Below are positions 43,925 to 57,029 of a stretch of DNA of 64,000 nt, one piece after another (within the stretch, counting starts at the first letter, position 1; each line of letters starts with the position of its first letter). Below the pieces are notes generated by a model. The model had not been told where the DNA came from, made no database searches, and worked only from the letters and a program-made list of their open reading frames with translations. Origin of the DNA: Tolypeutes matacus (taxonomy: Eukaryota; Chordata; Mammalia; Cingulata; Chlamyphoridae); the NCBI GenBank assembly GCA_026826555.1, contig JAKSZT010054335.1, forward strand, positions 3,233,762 to 3,297,761. Reading direction: 5' to 3'. The position numbers and the translations under genes were made by a program.

Positions 43925-44000
43925 GTTCTCAAGCCTGGCTGCACATTGGAATTCCCTGGGGGCAGGCCCTGGGTGTTTACTGCCATGTTTTAAAGCTCCG
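43925..44000 (+). mobile_element. MER5-like hAT element fragment
   Basis: CAGTAGTTCTCAAGCCTGGC, TGCACATTGGAATTCCCTGG and TTTTAAAGCTCC match the left end of the common MER5-type miniature hAT element. Confidence 0.65.
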
Positions 44001-44941
44001 AGCTGCCTCTTGCTCTGACAGGCCTGGGAACTGTCAGAAGAGATGTCAGAATGGAGATGGAGGCAGAGCGTGTGCCTTCCAGAGTCTTGGCGTGAGCAGC
44101 TGGGGGGCTGGTGGTACCATTTGTTGAATTGGAAAGTCAGGAAGAGACTAGATTTTGGAGGAGAAATCAGGGCCTCTGCTTGGTCAAACTAAGCCTGCAT
44201 TAAGTGCAAGCAGACGTGCCAGATGCACAGTGAACACTTATGCCTGGAGCTTGTGGAGAGTCAGGATCAGAGTTAGAGCCAGTGAGAGAAACCAGGGAGC
44301 TGGAGGTTGCGCGGGGAGACCGCCCCAGCACGCCTGCTGTCCCTCACGGGGATGCTGCATCACATGTGCGTCGCAGTGGGCAGCCCGGCGCGGCAGGGCT
44401 CGGCTCTCACAGTGCTGTGGGGCTTGGTTTCCAGATACCAGTCACCTTCCCATAGAGGTATTTTGCTGGTGGCCCCTAAAGAAAACTAGGCAAAAAAAAA
44501 AAAAGACATCTATCAAATACTGCCATGAGCTGAGGGGAGCAACTCAAAGTGGGGCCTACAGTGTGCCCCTCAGTATCTCCAAGCTTCCTGTGGCCTCTCC
44601 ATGCTGCCACTGGCTTCTCCCCACACCCAGCATGTGATGTCTTATGCAAAACAGAGAGAAGGGGAACTGTGGGGGGTGGGAGCTGCCGGGGCACCACTGT
44701 GGGACCTTGGGCTTCCAGGTCCCTCATTATCAAACGGATCAACTGGGAGCTCGTTATTCACACTGCAGGGGAAGTCTGTTTTTAGAAAGGATTCACTGGA
44801 GGATTCTAAGGAGTTCCCTAATGGGATTAAGATGTTTTGTGTCTTAAGGATTCATGTTGCCCATAATTTTTCAGAAAAATGTACTTCCTAAGGTTCTAAA
44901 CAGCATATGCATTGTATGTCATATTTTTAATCCTTACTAGT

Positions 44942-44963
44942 AATATATATATATATATTATAT
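44942..44963. repeat. (AT)n microsatellite
   Basis: About ten AT units within an AT-rich stretch. Confidence 0.9.
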
Positions 44964-45840
44964 AGTTAAATATAAATAGATATTCCTACTTCCAGTTTTG
45001 CAATTCTTATTCCAAATGTAACATCAGAACAATTGCAACCACCACAGCTTTCTGGCCGATTTAGCAGCCATTTACTCCTACGCAGTCGTAAATGGGTCCA
45101 CATGGAACTTGGGCAGAAAAAAGAAGAGGGAAATGACTCATAAATTGTAAGCAGCCCTCCTGGAGGGGAAGCTCCCATTTGAGAAACTGGACAAGAGAGT
45201 TAGGCCTGTAAAGAGAGGGAAGCGGACAGGGGAAGAAGAGGGGGCAGGCGCTGCACCAGGCCAGCGCGCTGGGCTGGAGCCACGTGTGGGGAGGAGCCCA
45301 GGTCACCCCGTGCTTGATCTCGGGGTCCCTACCCCACCCCGCTCAGAGATTGCGTCATGTCCTTGTTCTCTGTTCCTAAAACACTCCAGATGTGCAGCGG
45401 TCTAGAGTGGTTCCCCTTGCCAGGAGGTGGCAGCATCTTGAAAACACCCCGGGCTCACAGGCCTGTTTCTGGTGCCCCTCTTTCTCCCTCCCCTGATTTC
45501 ACCATCTTTTCTTTTCCAGTTAAAAATGTTTTTAATGCCTCACCCTGAGTCATTCCCATTTAGATTTCGATCTGGGACAGTATGTGTCTCCAGAGGATGC
45601 TCCAGAGGAGACTGAGCTGCTTTCTTTTTGTCCTGGCCACCAGGAAGCTCAGAGCTGAGCGTTGTGCTTAACCACAGCTATTGTGTAAGCCCTTATGATA
45701 AGCATATTTTTGCCTCTCCTTTTCTCTGTCCCAATCATCTATTACACTCATTGTAAATGATCTCAAATATGAGATTTGAGAAAAGGGGGAATATAAATCA
45801 TAATCCAATTTAACCACATTGCTAAGAAATAAGAAAGAGC

Positions 45841-45868
45841 TGCCTGCCTGCCTGCCCATGCCTGCCTC
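45841..45868. repeat. (CCTG)n microsatellite
   Basis: GCCTGCCTGCCTGCCCATGC and more CCTG units, slightly decayed. Confidence 0.9.
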
Positions 45869-46473
45869 CCTTGGAGTCCTGCCGTGTGAATACCTTGCTA
45901 TCACAGACCTCAGACCACACGAGCCGCTGGTTTCGCTTTCAGCTGCCGGCCCTAGGGGTGCCGGGGCTTACTTCTGGAGCACCTGGAGGCTCTCGCACCC
46001 TTAACGAGCACGTCAGTGTGCAGCCACGGGCAGGTGGGTACTTGCTGGCAGCATGGCGCCGGCCAGGGGCTCAGAGGAAGAATTGCAGGCCTAACAGGCC
46101 TGTTCCAGGGCTGGCCAAAGCAGAGCCTTGCCTGTCTTGCCCAATGGCATTGGCAGCTTTCCTGGTCAGGTCAGGGAGGCGCCTGCCCCTGGGCTTATTT
46201 GAGGAGGGGATGGCAGCCCCCGTCCTGTCAGCAACTTTGCACGCCTGTAACTGAACAACTTATACATACCAATGGGAACATCTTCATGGCTTCAGAGAGA
46301 ACAGAGTGACCGATGGGATCAGCCGCCTGCTGCTGTCCTGTGGAGAGGCCAGGTGGCTCGGGAAGCATGTCTGGGTTGGCACGTGTGTTCCTGGAGGAGC
46401 CCTGACTCAGGGTTTCTGCCCCGACCAGGGTGCGTGCTCATGCCTGGAGCTCTGTGGCCCCTGGAACCATTTT

Positions 46474-46917
<444 letters not shown>

Positions 46918-47214
46918 CTGGAACTATTTTAAGCAAGTTTTCATCTTGGTTGTTTGAACTAGACAAGAATGTTGAGTCCTTGAGATCACTGGCAATTTCT
47001 TTAGAACCTCTCTCCATTGCTTTCCATTGTGTCCTTTTTACATCGTCGTGTTATCCCAGATACTTATTGAAACAGATATATCTTATTTCCTAATAAGTGT
47101 GGTGATAGTTGTTGGCAGTAGAACGATATTATGACATCACAGCAATTTTAAAAATGCCTCTTCCAAGTCACTCAGGAGAAATATCTAGTAAGTGCACACT
47201 TTGCCTTCGGTCAG

Positions 47215-47345
47215 AGGCAGAGGTTCTCTACTTGGATTGCCTCGGGCTGAATCCTGATTTACCCACTTATTAGCTCTGTGGTCTTAAAAGTTATTAACGT
47301 CTCTGCTTCAGTTACCTCGTCTATAAAATGAGGAATAGAATACTC
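47215..47345 (+). repeat. MIR SINE fragment
   Basis: CCACTTATTAGCTCTGTGGT, CTCTGCTTCAGTTACCTCGT and CTATAAAATGAGGAATAG match the forward MIR core. Confidence 0.75.
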
Positions 47346-48250
47346 TCTACTTCCTAGCCTTATTGTCGAAATTAACTGGGGAAACACACACACAGCCTCT
47401 GGAACCGCGCCTGGTGTAACGGGCCCGTCACATCCTCATGAGTATCTGGCTTGGGCTCTTAAACGCCTGCTCCACGCCAGGCCCTGGGCAGTTTGCCTAC
47501 AAGTTGAAAGACGTTGTCTCCTCTCAAGGAATTTGTAAGTCGTGTAGGAGAGATCAGTGTGCAATTAAATGTGCGCTATGATGCAGATAAAAGCTGTGGT
47601 AACACAAAGCCCAGGCCATGGGCTCTGCCTTGGAGGTGGGCCATCTGGAAGAAGGCAGAGGAGGCGATCCCCGAGCAGGTTTTGGTTTGGCTGCAAGAGA
47701 CAGAGAAGTGCCGGGCAGGCTGGATGGGAGAGAGGGTGGGGGGTGGCCACATGGGTCCCTGAGGCAGCAGAGGAAGATTTGAAAGCACGGTGCCTTTGGG
47801 GAACTCTAGGTAGTCCACAGGGTAGACCTCCAGCGGGACGGAGGCGGCACGGGACTGATGGGCCTCGTGAGCCCACCCAGGAACTCAGACCCCCTGCCGC
47901 AGCCCCTAAGGAGCCCCCGAAGGCTTTTAGGTCAGGAGAGGAGCTGATCAGGTTCACATTTTAGAAAGTTGACTCTGGGGAGAAAGGATAGAGGTGGGGC
48001 TGCAGGTTGCAGGGAGAGACTGGAGGCAGGAAGACCACCTGGGAGATTCGCCAGGAGTCCGCGCAGGTGGCGACGAGGCTGCACAAAGGCTCTGACAGTG
48101 GTGTGGAGGGGAGAGTGTGGGATTGTCTGTGGCACTGGGGCAGAATTAACCTAGGAGAGCAGAAGAGGGCATGGGGCACTGGGGTGGACAGGCTGGGCCT
48201 GATTCCTGGGTGCATACCCTGCCAAGGACCAGGCACAAGAGACGATGGGG

Positions 48251-48440
48251 GGGAAGCGGCTGTGGCTCAATCAGTAGGGCTCCCGTTTACCATATGGGAG
48301 GCCCTGGGTTCGGTTCCCGGGGCCTCCTGGTGAAGGCAAGCCCGCCCGCACGACGTGGTTAGCTGACCCAGCGAGCACAAGCAGCAAGGGGGGGATAAAT
48401 GAATAAATAAATAAAATCTTAAAAAAAAAAAAAAAAAAAA
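48251..48440 (+). repeat. DAS-type SINE
   Basis: A full-length copy of the CTGTGGCTCAATCAGTAGGG family with a long A tail. AAGAGACGATGGGG flanks it exactly at 48237-48250 and 48441-48454. It is close to the copies at 27787 and 30235, so probably young. Confidence 0.96.
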
Positions 48441-50872
48441 AAGAGACGATGGGGAGCAGCTTGGGGAGAGAGTACTCGGCTCACTTTCAACCATGCATGT
48501 TGAGTTTGGGAGTTTGGTTTTATTTTGTTTTAATGCCTTTTGGACAGCCAAGTAGAGATATCTACAGCTTCAGAAGAGGTCTGGGTTGAAGCTGGAGTCT
48601 TGAGCATCATCACTGAGTGGTAGTAGGGGGAGGGGTGGTTGCCAGCAAAATCATCCAGGAGAGAATGTGGAATGAGCAGAGAAGGCTGGGGGGGAAGCCT
48701 GGGGAGTGCCAGTGTCCAGGATGGTCAGAGTCCCTCAGAGGGAGGAGGACAGGGAGGGGCACTGGTGCATGGAGAGGAGACCCCAAGGAAGATGAGAGAC
48801 AAGACTCAGCCTTTGAATGTGGTAGCAGGGATTGCTGAGTGGCCTGGTGAGAGCAGGTCCCTGGTGTGGAGGCAGAGGTGCCAGAGAGCAGTGCGCTCAG
48901 GAGTGAGAGGTGCGGAGAGGCTTCAGGAGCTTAGCTGAAGCTCTGTGGTTTATGCATGATTTTCCTGTAAACCTACAACTTTTCTAATAAAAAATATTTA
49001 ACCATACAATTAAAAAAGGAAAAAGCAGCAGCAGCTTAGCTGGGAAGGGAAGGGGAGAGCACCAAGTCTGCGAAGGGCCTGAGGGAGGAGCTCTGCGGTG
49101 GTTGTGTGGCATCCCTGAGGGCCAGGATGAGCTGGGACCCTCGTCCTCCAAGACCGTGGGTACAAGTGGGTCCAGGGACAGGCAGGAAGAGGAGGACTTG
49201 GGACGCGGGGGGAACCTCAGCTGCCTCAGTTTTCTCTGAAGTCGGAAAGGAAGTGGGTAGGGAGGTTTGGGCAGGCCACTGAGGAGAATGGTTGCGGAGC
49301 CGCGCCCCCCTTGCCCTGCACACACGCGCGCGTGCACGCACACACACTATTCCTTTCCTACTGAGCACTCGTAGAACTCTGTGCCGGAGAAGGCAGAGAG
49401 CGTTCTGCCACAACCTGAGCACAAAAGTTTTAACAATCTCAACATCCTTCTTCTAAATTAGACTGATCCCACTTTAGTGCCTGATGTATATTTTGGAAGC
49501 ATCTGAGCCTTTTTATGAATCTATAGGTTTTAAAATATTGTTCTTGGCTTACTGCATTCAAAAAGAAAAGACTAAAGAATATGTTCCGAAATGGTCGTAT
49601 ACTCTGGGTGATTGAATCATAGGGTGCATTTTTCCATTTCACTTTCTCATCTGTATTGTATTTTTAAAATTCAGCAGCAGGTATTACTTTGGAATTGAGA
49701 TAAAAATCAGTAAGTTTTGCTCTGCAGGCTGCAATAGCATGGGAGCGTCACAGCATCCCTGTATGTGTGTAAGAAAGGTGGGGGGGCGGCTCCCTGCAGG
49801 TGCTCAGAGCCGTGCAGAAGTCCAGTCCTGGCCGTGAACTAACAGCCATGGGTTGCGGCTCTGTGGAGAGGAGCCCAGAAGAGCACAGTCTCCAAAACAC
49901 AGGCCTCTAAGGGGAGGCGGGGAAGTGCAGCTGTCGCAGCCTCCTCGGCCTTGGGGGTCTCGGGCTCTGGCTCTGGATGGGGGAGTGCCTTCCAGCACGT
50001 TCATGCAGACGGAGTCACAGGTTAAATGCCAGCTCTAGCGGTCGTCTGAAGTGATGGGCAGGTCTAATCTCCCTGTACCTTGAGGGGTTCCCCTCATAGG
50101 GACCCCTGTAGGAAGGGTCTCCTCAGGCTTGCAGCCCACGGTGTCCAGGACCTTCACTCAGGACACATTGGCCCCATCGCCTCAGCTCCTTGGGGAAACA
50201 ATTTCCCTTTGCTCTTTGTCCTCGTACATGTGACAATAATGGCTTCTGGTTATGGTTTTATGATTTCAAGATCCACAAAAGGCCACAGAACTGCTTTTTG
50301 CCTTAAAGAAATTTTAAAATAAGGCCCTCTGGGCTTTGGTGCAACCCTCTCTTCTGCGCAGGCCAGGGCCCTGCCCGTGCCCCTCTTGAAATCCCCCTCG
50401 TGCGCGGCCGGGCTCGACTCTGCCTCCCCTTTGTGGGCTTCAAGACCCTGGGCGGCCCTAGACCCCTCGGGAGCTCTCGGCTGTCTCAAGGTGAGACAGC
50501 AATAGCATTTTGGTTAAAGCTCCAGGAAAGCAACCAAAAGCTACTCCAATTTGGGATAGCTCCTTCCTGAGGTGTTTTTGTTTTTTTTTTTTTTTGCTGT
50601 GTTTTAATGAGTTTCCTTATTGCAAAAAGAAACTACCTGTTCATAATAAAACATTTAAGAAATACAGTCAAGAAAATAAAAATTACCTGTGATCGTACCA
50701 TGTAAGATAACCATTGATACTTTTTTCCTATTTATATATACATATCTTTACCAAGATGGGCTCAGGTTATCCATACTGTCTGGAAACCTCCCTTTCCTTT
50801 TAACTATCATAGACTTTTCAGATGTCAATAGCTGTGTATTTTGTGGCATATTTAATGTCAGGAACTATATGC

Positions 50873-51064
50873 CACAGCTTAAGCAGCTGGGTGCCTGCCT
50901 CCCACATCAGAGGTCCCGGGTTCGGTTCCCAGTGCCTCCTAAAGAAGTTGGGCAGACAACGAGCATAAACAATGAGCAAAAACAATGAAAGGGAGCCATC
51001 GCGGAGCCGGGGATAAACACCCACCCTGAAGCTTGTAAGAGTTTTTTTTTTTTTTTTAAAAAGC
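50873..51064 (+). repeat. tRNA-derived SINE with a worn head
   Basis: The head is shortened (CACAGCTTAAGCAGCTGGGT where others have GTGGCTCAAGCAG). The B box GGTTCGGTTCCCAGTGCC and a body with GGGCAGACAACGAGCAT are kept, and a T-rich stretch precedes the right flank. AACTATATGC is repeated at 50863-50872 and 51065-51074. Confidence 0.8.
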
Positions 51065-52194
51065 AACTATATGCTAAACAGAATTGTATGTTCCACATTC
51101 TCCTTGCCCACCAAGATTTGTTTGCTTTTAAAATTTTGTCACAGGCTTTTTCTGGCATCTGACTACATTTTCCAGACCAATTTTTTTTCCTACCTCTTTT
51201 TTGAACTTTTTAATGAAACATTTCAGACATCTGAAAGGGTGTAAAGGATCATTTGATGAACAACCACGTATCCACCACCCAGCTCACAATAAAACATTAC
51301 AAAGACCATTTTGGCCCGTATACCCCTTCCCCTGCCTTCTGCTCCCAGCCTCCCCACCCCCGCAGAGGCAAGCCTTACCCTGAGTCTTGTGTGGTGTTCA
51401 GCGCCATGGCGCCACGGTGCCTGGGAGCCGTATCTCCAGAAGTTTCCTCCTGGGGCCCCGTCTCCACCACACTCACAGCCCTGAGCCTCCGCCCGTGAGA
51501 TGAACATGCATGTGCACAAGCAGCCTTTGGATTTTCTCCTTCCCTCCCTGTTTGCTGCCCCTCCTGAGCCTTGGCCCCTCATCCTCAAGACAGAGCAGTG
51601 GGGAGTGCGTCGTCATCGTGCCAAGTGCTGCCCCGTCGTGAGTGCGTTGGGAGAGAGAGCTCGGTGATAGCGGAGAGGCTCTCCAGGGGAGAAGCTGGCT
51701 GAGCAGCAAGCTCTGAGGCCAGGACTGTGCTTTCCCCTCTCTCACCAGGGCCCTCTAAGTGCATGCTGGCCTGGAGACCCCCAGATACCCAGGGCCTCTT
51801 TTGTGACAAATGGAAAATCTTTCCATAATTGAACTGTAGTGCCAAATTTTTTCTCTGCTGCCAGGAAGAGACCCTTGCACCTGCACTCTTTCTCCACCTG
51901 CCCTGCCTGTCACCTTCCTCAAGGGACCATCTGCCCACCCCCAGGCCAGTGCTTGGACCGTGCCCCTCCCAGGTGCCCTCTCCTGCCTCACATCCACCAG
52001 GAGCCTCCTTGCCCCTCCAGCCCCCATCCCTCCTGACTTTCCTGGACTCCCCACCCACAGCCTCGCTCATCCCCTCAGCTCCTGAGCACCGGCAGCCATG
52101 CCTTTCACCAGCTGCTCAGCCTTGGCCGCCTCACCGTGCCTGTGTATCCATGTGTCTGTCCGCCCCACTGGCTGAGGCCCAGGCCCCCATTACT

Positions 52195-52195
<1 letters not shown>

Positions 52196-52231
<36 letters not shown>

Positions 52232-52238
52232 TAATATA
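52196..52238 (-). mobile_element. poly(A)-only retro-insertion
   Basis: CCCCCATTACTT (52184-52195) and CCCCCGTTACTT (52239-52250) enclose little more than an oligo-T run of about 32 bases plus ATTAATATA. This has the form of an extremely truncated L1-driven insertion on the minus strand. Confidence 0.7.
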
Positions 52239-52384
52239 CCCCCGTTACTTTTTTGCACATGTTATGGAGATCAGTGTCTGTCCTGGCGTGGTGGCTGCTG
52301 CTTTGAAATGGCCGTCTCCGCCATGGAATGTCAGAGCCAGTGGACCCTGTAGTCCAGCCCTGACGCCCTTCCTCTTCCTTGCAG

Positions 52385-52509
52385 GGGGCTGTGCCCAAAG
52401 GAAATGCCACCAAAGAGTTCATCGAGAGTCTGCAGCTGAAGCCCGGGCAGGTGGTGTACAAGTGCCCCAAGTGCTGCAGCATCAAGCCCGACCGAGCCCA
52501 CCACTGCAG
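52385..52509 (+). CDS. ZDHHC3: ZDHHC3 coding exon 3 (residues 103 to first two bases of codon 144)
   Basis: This 125-nt exon has acceptor CCTTGCAG and donor GTACAG. It encodes [12 protein letters not shown], the linker after TM2, and the first half of the cysteine-rich domain. Visible zinc ligands are C129 and C132 (CPKC) and the HHC at 141-143, with C133 beside them. The region is cytosolic in the known topology of DHHC enzymes. It appears identical to the human protein from memory. The exon ends with AG of a serine codon finished by T in exon 4. Confidence 0.97.
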
Positions 52510-52559
52510 GTACAGACCCCCCAGGGCCAGGCAGAGGCCTGCTCACTAGATTAGAGCAG

Positions 52560-52730
52560 GCTTTGGGTTGGGGCCAGGACACCTGTCCCGAGACCTGGCT
52601 CTGCCACACCTGGAGTGGGAGTGGGAGTGGGACTTTGGGCAGGCCCTTGTGTCAGCGTTTGTTTCCTTATCTTTAAAACTGAGGCGATTCCTGCTCTCCC
52701 AACCTCACAGCTTTATGACGAGGTCACAGT
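52560..52730 (+). repeat. MIR SINE fragment
   Basis: GACCTGGCTCTGCCACACCT, GACTTTGGGCAGGCCCTTGT and TTTCCTTATCTTTAAAACTG match the forward MIR. Confidence 0.75.
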
Positions 52731-53319
52731 GAGACCCAGCTGTAGAAAAGTGTTCTGTGAACGTCTGGTACTTCACACGCTTAAGAAGTTGGCTTTTTTT
52801 TTGGCTAAACTTTTACAGGGAAATGAAGGGCTTTGCCTATGAATGAAGGTTTTTCTTTAAAACAAAACAAAACTTCTTGAGGTTGTGACAGTGTGTAAAA
52901 TTCACCCAAAAAAAACTGTCCCCATCTTACCTGTGGTGATTTTTTCCCCTTTGGGTTTTGAGGTTTTCTTGTTGTTTTGAGTCTTTTTACCCAGGCATCA
53001 TCTAGCTAAAAAAAAATGTTTTTTACATTACAAGAGTAATTGGTAATGTAAATGCCACTTGAGCCCCATTCCAGACTGTAGATGTGTTTGGGGTGGGGAG
53101 GGGTGGCGGAGGAACACACTTGGTGACGTCAGGTCATACTTGTCAGTCCGAGATTGAGACATTTGGGTGGCGTGAGAGTTCTGAGCATCTGAAAGAAGGC
53201 ATTTCTGTGAGGGACCCCGCCCACCTCTCAGAGGAGAGCCGCCAGCCTCCAACACTCAGCCCCCATGGAGCCCCCCATGCTCCTCAGCCCGTCCTGGCTT
53301 GTCACTGGCCATCTTGCTT

Positions 53320-53480
53320 CAGTCCCCATGTCACCCCTAGGAATCAGTACTGCTATAGGAATGTGTCTCCCTCGGTGAGGAAGTCTAGGCTCAGAGGAGT
53401 TAAGTGGCTTCTCTGAGATCACACAGCTGCTGATACTAGAGGCAGGATTTGGCCCCAGGGGTTCTGGCTCACGGGCCAGG
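53320..53480 (-). repeat. MIR SINE fragment
   Basis: GGCTCAGAGGAGTTAAGTGG and GATCACACAGCTGCTGATAC follow the MIR core in reverse. Confidence 0.7.
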
Positions 53481-53859
53481 GCTCTCCCCACTAGACCTCT
53501 GGTTTGGGGGTGAGTCTTGTAGCTCTATGTAATTGTGTGTAGGCGTTACTCTACCAGTCTGTCTTAGTGAGAGCTCTGGAGACCACCATAGCCAGATGTC
53601 ACCTGTTTGCGTGCGAGGGCTGAGGGGTCCACCCCTTTGGGTGAGCCACTTCAAATTTCGTGGGGGCTTGTGGTGACTGCCACATCCTGTGAGGTTTTCT
53701 GTGTCTGAGTCAACATGCTTCCGAGATCTGTGTTAGAAACCAATTCCAGGCTCACTCCTTGCCCGGGGGTGGGGATGTCAGTATTACCTCTTTCTGCCAC
53801 TCCGAGGCTGGGGAGCCAGCTGTTTCCTAAGCGTGACCCAGATCAGAAGGGCAGACAGT

Positions 53860-54030
53860 GTGGTGTCGCAGGTACCAGCCTTGGCGTTGGGGAGGTCAGT
53901 GTTGGAAGTGCAGCACTTTCCCTGCCACACTGTGCGACCTGGGCCAGTCGCTGCTTCTCTCTGAGCCTCAGCTTCTTCCTCTTTAAAAAGGATGAAATAA
54001 GAGTTGTCGTGAGGATCAAATATGCAAAAC
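53860..54030 (+). repeat. MIR SINE fragment
   Basis: TGTGCGACCTGGGCCAGTCG, TGAGCCTCAGCTTCTTCCTC and GAGTTGTCGTGAGGATCAAA follow the forward MIR core. Confidence 0.7.
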
Positions 54031-56843
54031 TGCCGTTTGTTATAGAGGAATGTGTGAGGAGTTGGGGTGTGCTGGGTTTGTGAAGGCTGGACCAGAAACA
54101 GGGAGCTGTTAACTTTGTAGACAAGAACCTTTGGGCAGCCACAGTGGTTCTTTTCTCTTCCCTCCTGGAGCCCTCGGCCTCCTACACTGCCTGGCATTTT
54201 CCTCAGCGCCTCTGCCTCACCTCTCTCGCCAGGATGGTCCAAGGGTGGCATTCCTGAGTGCTAGTACACAGATCAGCTTGAGCAGAGCAGGAGCTGCTGA
54301 TTCGGATGAACTCGAGTGAGATGCCTGTGATTGCCTGCTTCTGCCTGGGAAGTGTGTGCTCACAGCTGCTTCTTTGGGGTGGCATGTGTGGCCCAAGCCG
54401 TCTGGGGGACCCACAGTTTGGGATGTGAACCGATCTGCCCTTTCCATCGAGTGCCGTCCCCAGCACAGCAGGCAGAGCTGGGGCTGCGTCTGGTTGGTTG
54501 AGCTGCCTGCTTGGAGAAAGCTGGCACTGGTCTTGCCCATCTGTGCACACGCATGTGTCTAGACCCCGCTTTGTGGTTCCTTTCTGGCAATGAGAGGTGC
54601 TCCGAGCCCCAGCCTGCTTCCTCCTGAAGCCGTGGAAGCACAGGAGACCCTGCGGGGAGAGCCGTGTCTGTCCGTGTGGCACCACAGTGTTAGCTACTGC
54701 CTTAGGCTCTTCTGGCATAAGGAGGTAGTACTGACCTTGACAGGGCCGCCCTCTCCACCCACACACCAACTCGCCCCACGCTCAGTGGCTGCGGGGAGGC
54801 GGTGGGCATGCTTGCTAATGAAGTGCGTGTGCGCTGTGCTGCTTGTACAGCAGCTTCGCGTCATTACCTCATCTGGTGCTCACAGCGATCCTGGCAGTTC
54901 AGGGGTGAATCTCCTGAAGCTGGTTCCTTTGCCCGGACCTCACAGTGGGGCTCTGGGATTCTGCGCTCCCTCACCTGAAGGAATTTCCGAGTCGGGCCAG
55001 AACAAGGTGTAGATGGCTTTTCTGCTTACAGTTTCCATCACGGTTGATGAGGTGTGAAATGAAAACCTCTGTGTGCAGCCACGACCCCTTAGGACCTTGC
55101 TACTTTCATTTCCCCCACGAGGCATCCCAGTTGGATGTGGTGGAGCTTGTTTCCCAGCTTTCTTTCTCCCTGATTTGGTGTCAGAGCTTCCTTCAGTAGA
55201 TGGTTGCTAAGGGAGGCCCTGGCCTTGGCTGTGGCCCACAGTGAGTGACTAGACAGGGCCCTGCCCCCGGGAGAGACATGGCATCCTCAGGGGACACGGC
55301 TGTGTCCAGGGGCGCTGGCACCCCAGGTGGGCAGGAGAGCCCCACCCAGCTCCTCTGGGAAGTACCCAGGAAGGGCCTCCTTCCCCCTGGCAAGGGCACT
55401 TACAAGCCCAAAAGACCCTGGACACGTTTGTGCTGATGGCTAGTTGGGGTCGGCCTCTGAAGGCAGTGCTTTGGGGCCTGAAGAAATGGTAGGGAACTTG
55501 GAAGAAGAGCGGGGAGAAGCACCCTGCTTCTAAAACAATGACTTAGATACTTAGAAGGCTTAGAAGCCAAAACTCCATTTAAGGCTTTTCGGCTTTTCAC
55601 CGGCTATTATTTGCATGCTCACAACATGCTGCCAGGTGCCTGCTCCCCTGCCCCAGGAGCTCCGACCAGCCTGGGACCACACCTGTCACAGCATCTCTAA
55701 CCAAGACCCCGGGGTTAGTGCTGGGAAGCGGAGTGTGAAGGAAACAGCAGTCCATTCTCCAAGGGGGAGGCTGAGGAGAGGTGTACGGGGGAGCCTCAGA
55801 GCCTCGGGTGGATTTTACCAGGTGAAAAGAGTGGAGAGAGGGCCCTCCCGGCAGGGGGCCATCCAAGCCAAGGCAGGGGAGGGGTCTCTGCAGGTGTGTT
55901 AGGAGAAAACCAGGCAGGACCCTGGTCTGCAGGACTGCGAGCCTTTGTTGGCACGCGGTAGGTGCTGGGGAGCTTGCTGGCTCCGAGGTGATCGAGTCCC
56001 AGGAGGGGGGTCAGAGGTCGTGGTGGGAGGCCCCCACATCTTCCTCGTCACAGACGGTGCCTGGGGTGAGCAGCAGGGCAGGGTTGTGTCTGGAGGGTCA
56101 CACCCTGGCATCTCCAAGCCCAGCCCCAGAGCCCTCAGCGGGGTTCGGGCAGCCCGGGCGGGTGGGCCTCTAGGCAGCATCTCCAGCCACTGCTGGGCCA
56201 CCTGGCAGACCTCCCCTCACTGCGCCACCACCTGGGCTAGGAGCCGGCTTCTGACAGCTCCTTAAGCCAGGAAAGAAGTGCCCTCTCGGTGTTACCATAA
56301 GCATGGCTATTTCCAGTAGAAGGGCCTGCCCGATCCAGGCCACAAAGGAGAAACACGGCTCTCAGTGAGTGCACAAGCAAGGATCTGGGGGAATCTCCCC
56401 AAAACCAGTCCAAAGGGAGCAGGGGGGCTGGGGTTTTTATAGGGGGAACAGGGGTTAAGGATCAAGGGGTGACTGAGGGTTGCATCCCTGCCATGTGGGG
56501 GGTGACTCTGGAAAGTTTTTACAGGGTCTCCTCGGGGATGTAGCAAATTTATTAATCTTGTGTTATATATGCAAAACTCTTTGACTTCCAGTTCACAGCC
56601 TTTTATCCCAGGGAAGTTGTGGATCGCCTGGGCTCTAAGCTGCTCCTGGCACCATTCTGAGGTTTTGTGAGCTATTGTCTTGTTCCTGACTTCCCTGGGA
56701 GTAGAACTGGGAAGTTCTCGTTATTGCCCTTCTAGGAACTAGGAACAAAGAGTCAACTACTAAGATTAGGTTAATAGAAAACCAGTTCAGCTAGATCTGG
56801 GGAAGGTATTTGAAATTTTCAGAGCTGCTTTAGAAGAGAAATT

Positions 56844-57029
56844 GCCACCCCCCCACACCCCCACACCCCCACACCCCCACCCCCGGAGATGGCTCCCTCG
56901 TCTGTTTGCATGTTGTCTGCTCGTTTTTGCTCGTTGTCTGCTTGTTTCCTCTTTAGGAAGCACGAGGAACTGACCCACATCTCCCATGTGGGAGGCGGGT
57001 GCCCAATACTTGAGCCACATCCACTCCCT
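56844..57029 (-). repeat. tRNA-derived SINE, reverse, with a (CCCCCACA)n tail
   Basis: The left part is a run of CACCCCCA units (about 56845-56882), which on the minus strand is the G-rich 3' body of the SINE grown into a microsatellite. Then come TTGTCTGCTCG words, CTCTTTAGGAAGCACGAGGA and a reverse head ending ATACTTGAGCCACATCCACT. GAGAAATT at 56836-56843 and 57030-57037 is a likely target duplication. Confidence 0.8.

Noticed and set aside
51829..52554. 241-codon open frame on the plus strand over ZDHHC3 exon 3
   Set aside because: It reads exon 3 in the wrong frame and translates the poly-T insertion as phenylalanines.
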